64,000 nt of DNA, taken from the NCBI RefSeq assembly GCF_006540305.1, contig NZ_BJOR01000001.1, forward strand, positions 1,364,001 to 1,428,000. Reading direction: 5' to 3'. The translations under genes and the position numbers were made by a program. Origin of the DNA: Streptomyces sp. 6-11-2 (lineage in GTDB: Bacteria; Actinomycetota; Actinomycetes; Streptomycetales; Streptomycetaceae). Positions 20,313-28,824 of this stretch are shown one piece after another; position 1 is the stretch's first letter; each line of letters starts with the position of its first letter. The notes under the pieces were generated by a model. That model was not told the origin of the DNA. It saw only the letters and a list, made by a program, of their open reading frames with translations, and ran no database searches.

Positions 20313-21326
20313 ATGACCCGGACGACCGCGCCCCTCGGGCGCACCGCAGCCGCTACGGCGGTGTCGGCCCTGCTCATGGTGTGGGCGGCCGGGCCCGCAC
20401 ACGCGCACGGCGCCCCGACCGACCCGGTCAGCCGGGTGTTCGCCTGCTCGCCGGACGGGGGCGGCCGGGCCGGTTCGGCCGCCTGCCGGGCGGCCGTCGC
20501 CGCGAACGGAGCCCCTTTCACCGCGTGGGACAACCTGCGGGTGGCGAGCGTGGGTGGCCGGGACCGCCAGGTCGTCCCCGACGGAAAGCTGTGCAGCGGA
20601 GGACTGCCCGCGTACAAGGGCCTCGACCTCGCCCGCGACGACTGGCCGTCGACCCGTCTGGTGCCGGGCGCGGGGCTCACGATGGCGTACGCCTCGACGA
20701 TCCCGCACGAGGGCACGTTCAAGCTCTATCTGACCAGGCAGGGCTACGACCCGACGAAGCCGCTGACCTGGTCGGACCTGCCCGCCCAGCCCTTCGCCGA
20801 GGTCAAGGACCCACCGCTGACGGGCGGCGCGTACCGCATCGGGGCGACGCTGCCCGCCGACCGGGCGGGCCGTCATGTGCTGTTCACCATCTGGCAGAAC
20901 AGCAGCACGCCGGACACCTACTACTCGTGCTCGGACGTGGTGTTCGCGAAGGCGACAAAGGCGACAAAGGGGACAAAGGGGACCGGCGGCACGAGCGGTT
21001 CGGGCGGCACGAGCGGAACGGCCGGGCCGGCCAAGCCGGGTGACTCCGGCCGCTCGGGCGGGAGCCCGGCCGCCGGTACGCCGGAGCCGGGCACGCAGGC
21101 CCCGAGTCCGGGCCACTCGCACGGGCCGTACACGACCGATCCCGCGCGGCAGACACCGGACTCCGCCGCCGCTCAGGCGCGTTCGGGCGCTCCCGACAGC
21201 AGCCCGGTGGCGTCCGCGACCGACGCCGGCCAGGGTCCTTCCGCGCCACTGCTGGCGGGCGGCGCCGCCGTGGTACTGGTGCTCACCGGGGGCGCCGCCC
21301 TCGCCCTGCGGCTGCGCGGCCGCTGA
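20313..21326 (+). CDS. AA10 lytic polysaccharide monooxygenase with C-terminal membrane anchor
   Basis: This is a copper enzyme that oxidatively cleaves chitin or cellulose. The ATG at 20313 follows AGGAGA. The signal peptide ends AGPAHA at residue 31, so the mature protein starts with His (HGAPTDPVSRVFAC), the first copper-brace ligand; the second is the His in ASTIPHEGTFKLYLT. The AA10 domain reaches about residue 215 (IWQNSSTPDTYYSCSDVVF). A Thr/Gly/Lys-rich linker follows, encoded by short ACAAAGG and GGCACGAGCGG repeats, then a Pro/Ser-rich region and a C-terminal hydrophobic helix with a basic end (GGAALALRLRGR). Instead of a carbohydrate-binding module it therefore has a probable membrane anchor. 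The 3' end overlaps the convergent P-type ATPase gene by 44 bp. Confidence 0.88.
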   Translation: MTRTTAPLGRTAAATAVSALLMVWAAGPAHAHGAPTDPVSRVFACSPDGGGRAGSAACRAAVAANGAPFTAWDNLRVASVGGRDRQVVPDGKLCSGGLPAYKGLDLARDDWPSTRLVPGAGLTMAYASTIPHEGTFKLYLTRQGYDPTKPLTWSDLPAQPFAEVKDPPLTGGAYRIGATLPADRAGRHVLFTIWQNSSTPDTYYSCSDVVFAKATKATKGTKGTGGTSGSGGTSGTAGPAKPGDSGRSGGSPAAGTPEPGTQAPSPGHSHGPYTTDPARQTPDSAAAQARSGAPDSSPVASATDAGQGPSAPLLAGGAAVVLVLTGGAALALRLRGR

Positions 21327-23994
21327 ACACGCTCGTGCCGGCCGATGACCGGCACTCGCCTCGGCTCCGGCCGGCTTCCTGACCAGGAGCCTCGGCGGCG
21401 TACCCGGGCCCGACGGCTTCCGGAGTTCGCCGCTCGTACCGCCGGACCGCCGCCGCGAGGGCGAGTCCGTACGGTGCCAGGACGGCGGCGAGCAGAACGT
21501 AGTAGGGCAACGGAAGCCCTGTCATGCCCAGCGGCGGGCCCAGCGGACTGACCGGGAGCAGCAGCCCGGCGAGGGCGAGGCCGGCCGCGGCCCGGCCGAC
21601 GGGTCCGGGCAGCCGCCGTCGGCCGCCCTCGTCCCGGCCGGTGCGCAGGAGCACCATCACCAGCGCCTGGGTCAGCAGGTTCTCGGTGAACCAGGCCGAG
21701 TGGAAGACGGCCTCGTCGTTCAGCGCGTCGGGTCCCCACAGAACGAGGGCGAGGACGGCGAAGGTCGCGAAGTCCGCGACCGCGTTGAGCGCGCCGAACC
21801 CGGTGATGAACCGCAGGAAGGCACGCGGCCGCAGCGCGGTCGGGCGGCGCAGCGCCGCCCTTCCCGGACGGTCGTGGGCGAAGGACGACTGGGCCGCGTC
21901 GAAGCAGAGGTTCTGGACGAGCACCTGCACCGGGAGCATCGGCAGGAAGGGCAGCAGCAGGCCCGCGACGAGCATCGCTATGACGTTGCCGAGGTTGGAC
22001 GAGAGCGTGACGCGCAGATAGGAGGCGATGTTGCCGCTGGCCCGCCGGCCGGCGACCACGGCGTGGCCGATCGCGGTGAGGTCCTTGTCGGCGAGCACCA
22101 CGTCGGCGCTGTCCCGGGCGATGTCGCAGGCCGCCCGCGGTGCGACGCCGACGTCGGCGGCCCGCAGCGCGGGCACGTCGTTGGCGCCGTCGCCGAGGAA
22201 GCCGACGGTGTGCCCCGCGTCCCGCAGCGCGGCCACGACCCGGGCCTTGTCGTCCGGCGTGCAGCGGGCGAAGACGGTGGAACGGGCTGCGGCCGCCGCG
22301 AGGTCCCCGTCCCCGCCGGGCCCGGAGCCCACCGTGTGCACCTCCCCCACCTCGAGCCCCAGGTCACGGCAGACGCGCGCCGCCGTGCCGGGGTGGTCGC
22401 CGGTGAGGATCTTCACGGTGACACCGGCCTCGGCGAGCCCGCGCAGGGCCTCGGCCGCGGTCGGCGCGAGCGCGTCACGGAAGGCGATCAGGCCCCGGAA
22501 GGTGAGGCCGCGCTCGTCGGCGGGGGTGTAGTCGCCGGTGCGGGCGGCGCGTTCGGCGGTGGCGAGGGCCAGCAGCCGCAGCCCGGCGTCCGCCTCGCGC
22601 GCGGCGAGTTCCCGCAGGCGCTCGCGCTCGGCGGGCTCCAGCGCGCAGCGCTCCAGTACGTCCTCCACGGCGCCCCGGACGACGAGGACGTGCCTGCCGA
22701 ACCGGCCCCGCACCACGGCGGTGGCCAGGCGCCGTACCGGGTCGAAGGGGACGGCCGCGACCCCGTCGTGCTCCTCGCCGACCGCTCCGGCGGCCTCCAG
22801 GAGTGCCTCGTCGAGCGCGTCCGGGGCGGGCAGTTCGGCGAGCTGGAGGGTCCACCAGGCGCCGACCGCGGCCCAGCGCAGCACCTCCGGGTCGTCCCGG
22901 CCGTCCGCGTCGAGGGCCCGTTCGACGACGGGCCGGTCCTGGGTGAGGGTGCCGGTCTTGTCGACGCAGAGCACGTCGACGGCGCCCAGGTCGTGCAGTG
23001 CGGGCAGCCGCTTGACGATGACGCCGTGCGCCCCCGCGAGCTGCCGGGTGCCGCGGGCCAGGCAGAGGGTGACGATCACCGGCAGCATCTCGGGTGTGAG
23101 CCCGACGGCCACCGCCACGGCGAAGGGCAGCGTCTCCAGGCCGCGCCCGCGCAGCGCCGCGTTCGCCACCAGCACCAGCGGCGGCGTCAGCAGCATGAAC
23201 CGGATGAGCACCCAGGAGATGCCCTGCACGGAGCGGTCGAAGGCGCTGAGGGCCGTCCGGTCCCCGCGCCCGCGGCCCGCGGTCCCGTGGGCGGCGGCGA
23301 ACCGCGTGCGCGCGCCCGTGTGCACCACCACGGCGGTGGCCGTGCCGGTGGCGACGCTGCTGCCCTGGAAGCACAGGTGCGCCTGTCCGAACGGGCCGCT
23401 TTCCCCGAGCCCCGGCTCCTCCACGGCCGCCTTGGCGACCGGGGCGGACTCGCCGGTCAGCGCGGCCTGATGCACGGTCAGCCCTCGGGCGCGCAGGAGT
23501 CGTACGTCGGCCGGTACGCGGTCGCCGGGGCCGAGCCGGAGCACGTCGCCCGGCACCAGTTCGGTGACCGGGACCTCCCGGGCGCGCGGCCGTTCCCCGC
23601 CGGCCGTCCGCCGCAGCACGGTGGCGGTGCCGGCGACCAGTTCACGCAGGGCGGCCATGGACCGGTCGGCCCGGTGCTCGCCGGTCGCGCGCAGCACACA
23701 GCTGACCACGACCAGGCTGAGGATCACCGCGGCGGTCCCCCAGGAGGCGACGAGCGTGGAGACCAGGCCCAGGCAGAGCAGTACGGCGGTGAACGGGTCC
23801 CGCAGGGAGCGCACCCACAGCAGGGGCCAGGACGGGGTGCGCACCTCGGGGACCGTGTTCTCGCCGACCGCCGCCAGTCGTGCCTCCGCCTCGGCGTCGG
23901 TCAGCCCGCGCGGACCGCTGTCGAGCCGCCGCAGTACCTGGAGGGGTGTTCCCTCCGGCTCGGCCGGGCGCGCCGCCGCGAGCTCAGAGGCCAC
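21283..23994 (-). CDS. P-type ATPase, Mg2+-transporter (MgtA/MgtB) type
   Basis: The 903-residue integral membrane pump is most like P3-type Mg2+ importers. An N-terminal cation-ATPase segment (LQVLRRLDSGPRGLTDAEAEA) precedes the actuator loop TGESAPVAK, the phosphorylation motif CVDKTGTLTQ, KILTGDHPGT and the hinge FLGDGANDVPAL; transmembrane motif AVAVGLTPEMLP (M4) is MgtA-like. The FNQAQS-type M5 segment is replaced by FDAAQSSFAHDRPG. The start is a GTG at 23994 inside the ArsR gene (11-bp overlap), so the pump is co-expressed with the regulator. The last 50 or so residues after the final helix are low complexity and overlap the monooxygenase gene on the other strand. Confidence 0.88.
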   Translation of the reverse strand: MASELAAARPAEPEGTPLQVLRRLDSGPRGLTDAEAEARLAAVGENTVPEVRTPSWPLLWVRSLRDPFTAVLLCLGLVSTLVASWGTAAVILSLVVVSCVLRATGEHRADRSMAALRELVAGTATVLRRTAGGERPRAREVPVTELVPGDVLRLGPGDRVPADVRLLRARGLTVHQAALTGESAPVAKAAVEEPGLGESGPFGQAHLCFQGSSVATGTATAVVVHTGARTRFAAAHGTAGRGRGDRTALSAFDRSVQGISWVLIRFMLLTPPLVLVANAALRGRGLETLPFAVAVAVGLTPEMLPVIVTLCLARGTRQLAGAHGVIVKRLPALHDLGAVDVLCVDKTGTLTQDRPVVERALDADGRDDPEVLRWAAVGAWWTLQLAELPAPDALDEALLEAAGAVGEEHDGVAAVPFDPVRRLATAVVRGRFGRHVLVVRGAVEDVLERCALEPAERERLRELAAREADAGLRLLALATAERAARTGDYTPADERGLTFRGLIAFRDALAPTAAEALRGLAEAGVTVKILTGDHPGTAARVCRDLGLEVGEVHTVGSGPGGDGDLAAAAARSTVFARCTPDDKARVVAALRDAGHTVGFLGDGANDVPALRAADVGVAPRAACDIARDSADVVLADKDLTAIGHAVVAGRRASGNIASYLRVTLSSNLGNVIAMLVAGLLLPFLPMLPVQVLVQNLCFDAAQSSFAHDRPGRAALRRPTALRPRAFLRFITGFGALNAVADFATFAVLALVLWGPDALNDEAVFHSAWFTENLLTQALVMVLLRTGRDEGGRRRLPGPVGRAAAGLALAGLLLPVSPLGPPLGMTGLPLPYYVLLAAVLAPYGLALAAAVRRYERRTPEAVGPGYAAEAPGQEAGRSRGECRSSAGTSVFSGRAAAGRGRRPR

Positions 23995-24340
23995 GGAGGC
24001 GGCGCGCCGGGGCGTCGGCGTCGGCTCCCCGGTCGGTGAGCCGGGCGACCGTGAGCCGTACGACGTCGACCACGTCGGGGTCGTCGACGAAGTAGACCTG
24101 CCGCCGGCCCTCGCGGCGGGAGCGGACGAGCCCGGCGAGCTTGAGTTTGGTCAGGTGCTGGCTGACGGCGGGCAGCGCCCCGCCGACCCGCTCGGCGAGC
24201 CCGGTGACGTCGCTCTCGCCCTGGGCCAGTGCCCACACGATGTGCAGCCGGGCGGGCGAGGCGAGCAGCCCGAAGGCCGCGGCCGCCTCCGCGAGCACGT
24301 CGGCGGGCGGATCCTCGAAGCCACTGCCGGCTGCCGCCAC
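23984..24340 (-). CDS. ArsR-family winged-helix regulator
   Basis: The 118-residue protein has one ArsR winged helix: FGLLASPARLHIVWALAQGE, DVTGLAERVGGALPAVSQHL (recognition helix region) and LVRSRREGRRQVYFV (wing). I chose GTG 24340 because AGGAGG lies 9 nt before it; the frame continues to 24391 without a better site. No metal-binding Cys pair of the ELCVC type is present, so ligand sensing is unclear. Its stop overlaps the start of the Mg-type P-ATPase gene by 11 bp, making it the likely regulator of that transporter and of its own promoter. Confidence 0.88.
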   Translation of the reverse strand: MAAAGSGFEDPPADVLAEAAAAFGLLASPARLHIVWALAQGESDVTGLAERVGGALPAVSQHLTKLKLAGLVRSRREGRRQVYFVDDPDVVDVVRLTVARLTDRGADADAPARRLRGL

Positions 24341-24529
24341 GGTCGTCTTCCTCCTGTTCGCGCACGCCCGCACGCCAGGTACGAGCCGCACCAGTCTAGG
24401 CGGCCCCGTACGAACGGGACCCGCCGGAACTCGTCCACCGGAACTTATCCGTCGCTCCGCTAGTTTCTACGTTGCTGTAGATGCAGCACGGAACGTGTTA
24501 GGCCACCCGACACCACACTTGGAGAGCAC

Positions 24530-24985
24530 ATGGCCCTGTGGGACCGCATCAAGGACTCCGCGACGCAGATGCAGACCCAGCTCGTGGCGAAGAAGAACGA
24601 CCTGAAGAGCGGTGCCTTCCGGGACGCGAGCATGGCGATGTGCGCCCTCGTGGCCGCCGCCGACGGCACCGTCGACCCTTCGGAGCGCCAGCGTGTCGCA
24701 CAGCTGATCGCCACCAACGAGGTGCTGCAGAACTTCCCCGCGGACGATCTGCGCCGCCGCTTCGAGGAGAACCTGAACAGGCTGACCGCGGACTTCGACT
24801 TCGGCAAGGTCAGCGTGTTGCAGGAGATCGCCAAGGCGAAGAAGAAGCCCGCCGAGGCCCGTGCCGTCGTCCAGATCGGCATCGTCATCGGCGGCGCGGA
24901 CGGCGACTTCGACAAGACCGAGCAGGCCATGGTGCGCGAGGCCTGCTTCGCCCTGGGGCTGCCGCCGCACGAGTTCGACCTCTGA
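24530..24985 (+). CDS. TerB-family tellurite-resistance-type protein
   Basis: The 151-residue protein is a single TerB domain: MALWDRIKDSATQMQTQL, ASMAMCALVAAADGTVDPSE (acidic metal-binding helix), VVQIGIVIGGADGDFDKTE (second acidic motif) and a C-terminal EFDL. TerB proteins bind divalent metal and work with TerC/TerD in tellurite and envelope stress responses. No terC or terD lies nearby, so it is a stand-alone copy; terD-like genes are usually elsewhere in Streptomyces. GGAGAG precedes the ATG. It diverges from the ArsR gene and converges on the osmolyte-binding protein gene, with two strong hairpins between. Confidence 0.9.
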   Translation: MALWDRIKDSATQMQTQLVAKKNDLKSGAFRDASMAMCALVAAADGTVDPSERQRVAQLIATNEVLQNFPADDLRRRFEENLNRLTADFDFGKVSVLQEIAKAKKKPAEARAVVQIGIVIGGADGDFDKTEQAMVREACFALGLPPHEFDL

Positions 24986-25009
24986 GCCGGCGGGTCCCGC
25001 GGCTCGACG

Positions 25010-25049
25010 CCTCGCCGGGTGCCGGACGGTCGTCCGGTACCCGGCGAGG
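25010..25049. terminator. Bidirectional terminator between terB-like and binding-protein genes
   Basis: Arms 25010-25027 and 25032-25049 are 18 bp long with a single G-T wobble and a GGTC tetraloop. It lies between convergent genes ending at 24985 and 25094. There is no T-tract, as is usual for Streptomyces terminators. Confidence 0.8.
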
Positions 25050-25058
25050 GAGCGGTGT

Positions 25059-25077
25059 CACGGCCCCGCGGGCCGTG
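25059..25077. terminator. Second hairpin in the same convergent gap
   Basis: CACGGCCC (25059-25066) and GGGCCGTG (25070-25077) form a perfect 8-bp stem over a CGC loop, 9 bp from the larger hairpin. It probably backs up termination of the minus-strand operon. Confidence 0.55.
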
Positions 25078-25093
25078 TCCCCACCGCGGTCGG

Positions 25094-26053
25094 TCAGTCG
25101 AGGCCCGCGGACTTCAGCCAGGCCTTGGCCACGTCGAGCGGGTCCTTGTTCTGCGACTGCACCTGGGTGTCCAGGTCCAGCAGGGTGGCCGTGTCCAGCT
25201 TGGCGGAGACCGCGTTGAGCGCGTCGACGCCCTTCTGGTCCAGGCCGGACTTGTACACCAGCGGCTGGACGTTCTCGAAGCCGAAGAGGTTCTTCGGGTC
25301 CTGAAGGACGACGAACTTCTCCTTGGCGATGGTCGGATCCGTGGTGAACAGGTCGGCGACCTGCACGGTGTTCTTCTTCAGCGCCGCCTGGGTCAGCGGG
25401 CCGCCCGCGTCCAACGCCTTGAAGGACTTGAACTCCAGCCCGTACTCGGACTTCAGGCCCTTGAGGCCCTGGTGCCGGGCCTGGAACTCCGGCGAGCCGC
25501 CGATGACCAGGTCCTTGGCGGCGTCCTTGAGGTCCGCGATGGAGGACTTCTCGGTGAGGCCGTACTTCTTCGCCGTCGTGGCGTTGACGGTGACGGAGTC
25601 CTTGTCCTCCGCGGGCGCCGGTTCGAGCAGCGTCAGCCCGGAGTCGAGCTTGGCGCCGATGGCGGCCGTCGTCGCCTCGACCGTCTGCGGGGCGGCCTTG
25701 GAGTCGAGATACGCCAGCAGCGCCCCGTTGTACTCGGGCAGCACGGTGATCGAGCCGTTCTTGAGCAGACCGTAGGTGGTCTCGCGGCTGCCGATGTTGG
25801 GCTTGTACTCGACCTTGATGCCCTTGGCCTTCAGGGCCTCGCCGTAGATGTCGGCGATCAGGATGCTCTCGGCGAAGTTGTTGGAGCCGACGACGACCGT
25901 GCCGGCGCCCGCCCTGCCCTCCGCGAGCGGGTCCTTGCCGGAGGAGCCACCGGACGAACACCCCGCGAGAAGCGCCGCGGAGGCGGCGAGTGCGACGGCG
26001 GCCGCCCCGAAGTGGCTCTTGCTGGACTTGGTGCTCTTCGTGTTGGAAGTCAC
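25094..26053 (-). CDS. Glycine betaine/choline-type ABC substrate-binding lipoprotein
   Basis: The 319-residue protein begins at GTG 26053 (VTSNTKSTKSSKSH) and has a lipoprotein signal with lipobox LLAGC, so it is anchored outside the membrane. It matches the OpuCC/ProX-type osmoprotectant-binding family: VVVGSNNFAESILIADIYG, VEYKPNIGSRETTYGLL, ITVLPEYNGALLAYL and VADLFTTDPTIAKEKFVVL. It delivers betaine, choline or a related quaternary ammonium to the two permeases encoded upstream. A 220-bp gap separates it from the downstream-type permease, larger than elsewhere in this operon, so it may have an extra promoter. The long N-terminal extension of the open frame is not coding. Confidence 0.93.
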   Translation of the reverse strand: MTSNTKSTKSSKSHFGAAAVALAASAALLAGCSSGGSSGKDPLAEGRAGAGTVVVGSNNFAESILIADIYGEALKAKGIKVEYKPNIGSRETTYGLLKNGSITVLPEYNGALLAYLDSKAAPQTVEATTAAIGAKLDSGLTLLEPAPAEDKDSVTVNATTAKKYGLTEKSSIADLKDAAKDLVIGGSPEFQARHQGLKGLKSEYGLEFKSFKALDAGGPLTQAALKKNTVQVADLFTTDPTIAKEKFVVLQDPKNLFGFENVQPLVYKSGLDQKGVDALNAVSAKLDTATLLDLDTQVQSQNKDPLDVAKAWLKSAGLD

Positions 26054-26273
26054 AATTCCCGTTCCCGGCTGAGAGGTTGGTCGGGCACATGGCAGCGGCG
26101 GCGGCACGCGGGACGCGAGCACCGCCGTTTGATCCAATCCAGCGGCTTCTTCGTCAGTCAAGAGGCGCCGGGTCACCGATCGGCTTCGATGCGTGGCAGG
26201 TGGTGAGGACGGAGGGCGCCCGGGGAGGCCGGGGATCCGCCCCGGCCCCGGGGTGCCGCTTCGCCGCCCGCGG

Positions 26274-26942
26274 TCAGCCGCCACGGCGCACCCCGGGCGA
26301 CACCGTCACCCGCGCGACCGCCCAGAACACCGCGAGCGTCGCCAGCGCCATCACGGCGACCAGCGTGGCCCCGCCCACGACCTTCTCGTAGTCGTGCTGG
26401 TAGAGGCCGTCGACGATGTACCGGCCGAGGCCGCCGAGGCTGACGTACGCGGCGATGGTGGCCGTGGAGACGATCTGGATGGCCGCCGACCGCAGTCCGC
26501 TGAGGATCAGCGGGAGGGCGACGGGCAGTTCGACCTGGAACAGGACGCGCGACTCGGCCATGCCCATGCCCCGGGCCGCGTCCACCGGCGAGGGGTCGAC
26601 GGAGCGCATCGCCTCGTAGGTCGTGATCAGGATCGGCGGGACGGCGAGGACGACCAGCGGGATCATCACGGGGATCTTGCCGAAGCCGAGCAGGATCACC
26701 ATCAGCACCAGCAGACCGAAGCTGGGCAGCGCCCGCCCGGCGGTGGCGATCAGGGCGAGGGCGTTGCCGCCGCGCCCGTAGTGCCCGGTGACCAGGCCGA
26801 CCGGCAGGCCGATGACGGCGGCCAGGCCCAGGGCCATCAGGGAGTACTGGACGTGCTCCGCGAGGCGCGTGGGGATGCCGTCGTAGCCCTTCCAGTGGGC
26901 CGCGTCGCTGAAGAAGGCGTTGACGAAGTGGAGTACGTTCAC
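26274..26942 (-). CDS. Osmoprotectant ABC transporter permease (OpuCD-like)
   Basis: The 222-residue inner-membrane protein begins at GTG 26942 (VNVLHFVNAFFSDAAHWKG). It has about five to six membrane spans and the BPD-type permease EAA region AMRSVDPSPVDAARGMGM followed by VELPVALPLILSGLRSA, which contacts the ATPase. Its start overlaps the stop of the first permease gene by 4 nt (GTGA), so it is translationally coupled and probably forms a heterodimer with that protein. It ends VTVSPGVRRGG. Confidence 0.93.
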   Translation of the reverse strand: MNVLHFVNAFFSDAAHWKGYDGIPTRLAEHVQYSLMALGLAAVIGLPVGLVTGHYGRGGNALALIATAGRALPSFGLLVLMVILLGFGKIPVMIPLVVLAVPPILITTYEAMRSVDPSPVDAARGMGMAESRVLFQVELPVALPLILSGLRSAAIQIVSTATIAAYVSLGGLGRYIVDGLYQHDYEKVVGGATLVAVMALATLAVFWAVARVTVSPGVRRGG

Positions 26943-27655
26943 CGGGCGGCGTCCTCCCGTGCGGGCGTGGCCGGTTCGGGCCGGGCCTCGGCGTCCGTGG
27001 GGATGCCGCGACGGGTGCCGCGCGGCATCCAGGGGGTCAGCAGCAGGCGTACGAGGACCAGCACGGCGTCGACGACGACCGCCAGGGCCGCCGTGGTGAG
27101 GACGGAGTTCCAGGCGAGTTCGGGCCGGTTGTAGATCTGCGCGTCGTGGAGCAGATTGCCGAGGGCGCCCTGGTTGCCGATCAGCATCCCGACGCTGACG
27201 AGCGAGATGCTGGAGACGGCGGCCACCCGCAGCCCCGCGATGATGGCGGGCACCGCGATCGGCAACTGCACCTGGAGGTACCGGCGTACGGGCCCCAGGC
27301 CCATGGCGGTGGCCGCGGCCAGCGTCTCCTGCGGCACCGAGCGGACGCCGTCGACGATCGCCGGGACGAGCACGACGAGGCTGTAGACGGCGAGCGGGAT
27401 CATCACGGTGAGCTCGGTCTGGCCGGTGTAGTCGATGAGGACGACGAAGAACGCCAGCGACGGGATCGCGTACAGCACCGTCGTCAGACCCAGCACGGGC
27501 GGGTACAGCCAGCGGAAGCGCACACACAGCTGGGCGAGGGGCAGGGCGGCGAGGAGACCGGCCAGCACCGGCAGCAGCGCCTCGCGCAGGTGCAGTCCGA
27601 TCAGGCCGAACCAGCTGTGCTGAAGGTCGCTCGGAATGTCGAAGAATCGGTTCAT
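26939..27655 (-). CDS. Osmoprotectant ABC transporter permease (OpuCB-like)
   Basis: The 238-residue protein begins at ATG 27655 (MNRFFDIPSDLQHSW). The core has six likely membrane spans, with the EAA motif region AIVDGVRSVPQETLAAATAM followed by VQLPIAVPAIIAGLRVA. A short polar tail (ARPEPATPAREDAAR) ends it. It overlaps the ATPase gene by 4 nt (ATGA) and the second permease gene by 4 nt, so the three form a tightly coupled set for uptake of betaine- or choline-like solutes. Confidence 0.93.
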   Translation of the reverse strand: MNRFFDIPSDLQHSWFGLIGLHLREALLPVLAGLLAALPLAQLCVRFRWLYPPVLGLTTVLYAIPSLAFFVVLIDYTGQTELTVMIPLAVYSLVVLVPAIVDGVRSVPQETLAAATAMGLGPVRRYLQVQLPIAVPAIIAGLRVAAVSSISLVSVGMLIGNQGALGNLLHDAQIYNRPELAWNSVLTTAALAVVVDAVLVLVRLLLTPWMPRGTRRGIPTDAEARPEPATPAREDAAR

Positions 27656-28824
27656 CCGGCGACCCCGGCCTCGGCGCCGGCCTCCGCCGCGGCCCCCGCG
27701 CCGGCCTCCGCCCCGGTACGCCCCTCGGCGTGGGCGCTGCGGATCGCCTCGCCGATGGTCTGCTGCGAGACGACGCCGACCGCGCGGCCGGTGCCGTCCA
27801 CGGCGACCGCCCAGCCGGTCGGCGAGAGCACGGCGCCGTCGAGGGCGGCGCGCAGCGAATCGGTGCCGTACTCGAAGGGCCGCCCGTGGGAGAGGAGCCG
27901 TGCGGCGTCGAGGGGGCCGTCGCCCAGCGCGCCCGGCTCGCTCCAGCCGAGGGGCCTGCCGTCCGGGTCGGTGACGAGGAGGTAGGGCACGTCGGGGGTG
28001 GCGCGGGCGGCGATCTGCTCGGCGGTGGAGTCGGCGGTGACGATCGGGGTCTTCGTCAACTCCAGTCCCCCGGAGGCGAAGAAGGACAGCCGGCGGATGC
28101 CGCGGTCGATACCGAGGAAGTCCTCCACGAAGTCGTCCGCGGGCGCGGAGAGCAGTTCGGCGGGCGGGGCGTACTGGGCCAGCCGGCCGCCGGTGCGCAG
28201 GACCGCCACCATCGTGCCGATTTTGACGGCCTCGTCGATGTCGTGCGTGACGAAGACGATGGTCTTGCCCAACTCTTCCTGGATGCGGAGCAGTTCGTCC
28301 TGGAGGCCCTTGCGCACCACCGGGTCCACGGCGGAGAACGGCTCGTCCATCAGCAGCACCGGCGGGTCGGCGGCGAGCGCCCGCGCCACGCCGACGCGCT
28401 GCTGCTGGCCGCCGGAGAGCTGGTACGGGTAGCGCTTGGCGAGCGAGGCGTCGAGGCCGACCCGCTCCATCAACTCGGCCGCCCGCGCGCGGGCCTTCTG
28501 CTTGCCCCAGCCGAGCAGGCGGGGCACGGTCGCGATGTTGTCCACGATGGTGCGGTGCTGGAAGAGCCCCGCGTGCTGGATGACGTACCCCATGGACCGG
28601 CGCAGGGCGTTGACGGGCTGTTCCTGGATGTCGACGCCGTCGAGGAGGATGGTGCCCCCGGTCGGCTCCACCATCCGGTTGATCATGCGCAGAGTGGTGG
28701 TCTTGCCACATCCCGACGGTCCGACGAGGACGGTGATCGAGCGGTCCGGTATGTCGAGCGAGAGCCGGTCGACAGCCAGCGTGCCGTCCGGATACCGCTT
28801 GGTGACTGAATCTATCCGTATCAA
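27652..28824 (-). CDS. Osmoprotectant ABC transporter ATPase (OpuCA/ProV-like)
   Basis: The 390-residue ATPase has Walker A GPSGCGKTT, signature [15 protein letters not shown], Walker B VLLMDEPFSAVDP and H-loop FVTHDIDEA. A C-terminal region (about 255-370) resembles the paired CBS domains of OpuCA, which sense ionic strength, but is weakly conserved. The last 25 residues are an Ala/Gly/Glu repeat tail. In frame upstream there is no ATG or GTG near the conserved start, so I propose TTG at 28824 (LIRIDSVTKRYPDG), preceded by AAGGG; the start is the least certain part. It is first in the transporter operon. Confidence 0.9.
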   Translation of the reverse strand: MIRIDSVTKRYPDGTLAVDRLSLDIPDRSITVLVGPSGCGKTTTLRMINRMVEPTGGTILLDGVDIQEQPVNALRRSMGYVIQHAGLFQHRTIVDNIATVPRLLGWGKQKARARAAELMERVGLDASLAKRYPYQLSGGQQQRVGVARALAADPPVLLMDEPFSAVDPVVRKGLQDELLRIQEELGKTIVFVTHDIDEAVKIGTMVAVLRTGGRLAQYAPPAELLSAPADDFVEDFLGIDRGIRRLSFFASGGLELTKTPIVTADSTAEQIAARATPDVPYLLVTDPDGRPLGWSEPGALGDGPLDAARLLSHGRPFEYGTDSLRAALDGAVLSPTGWAVAVDGTGRAVGVVSQQTIGEAIRSAHAEGRTGAEAGAGAAAEAGAEAGVAG

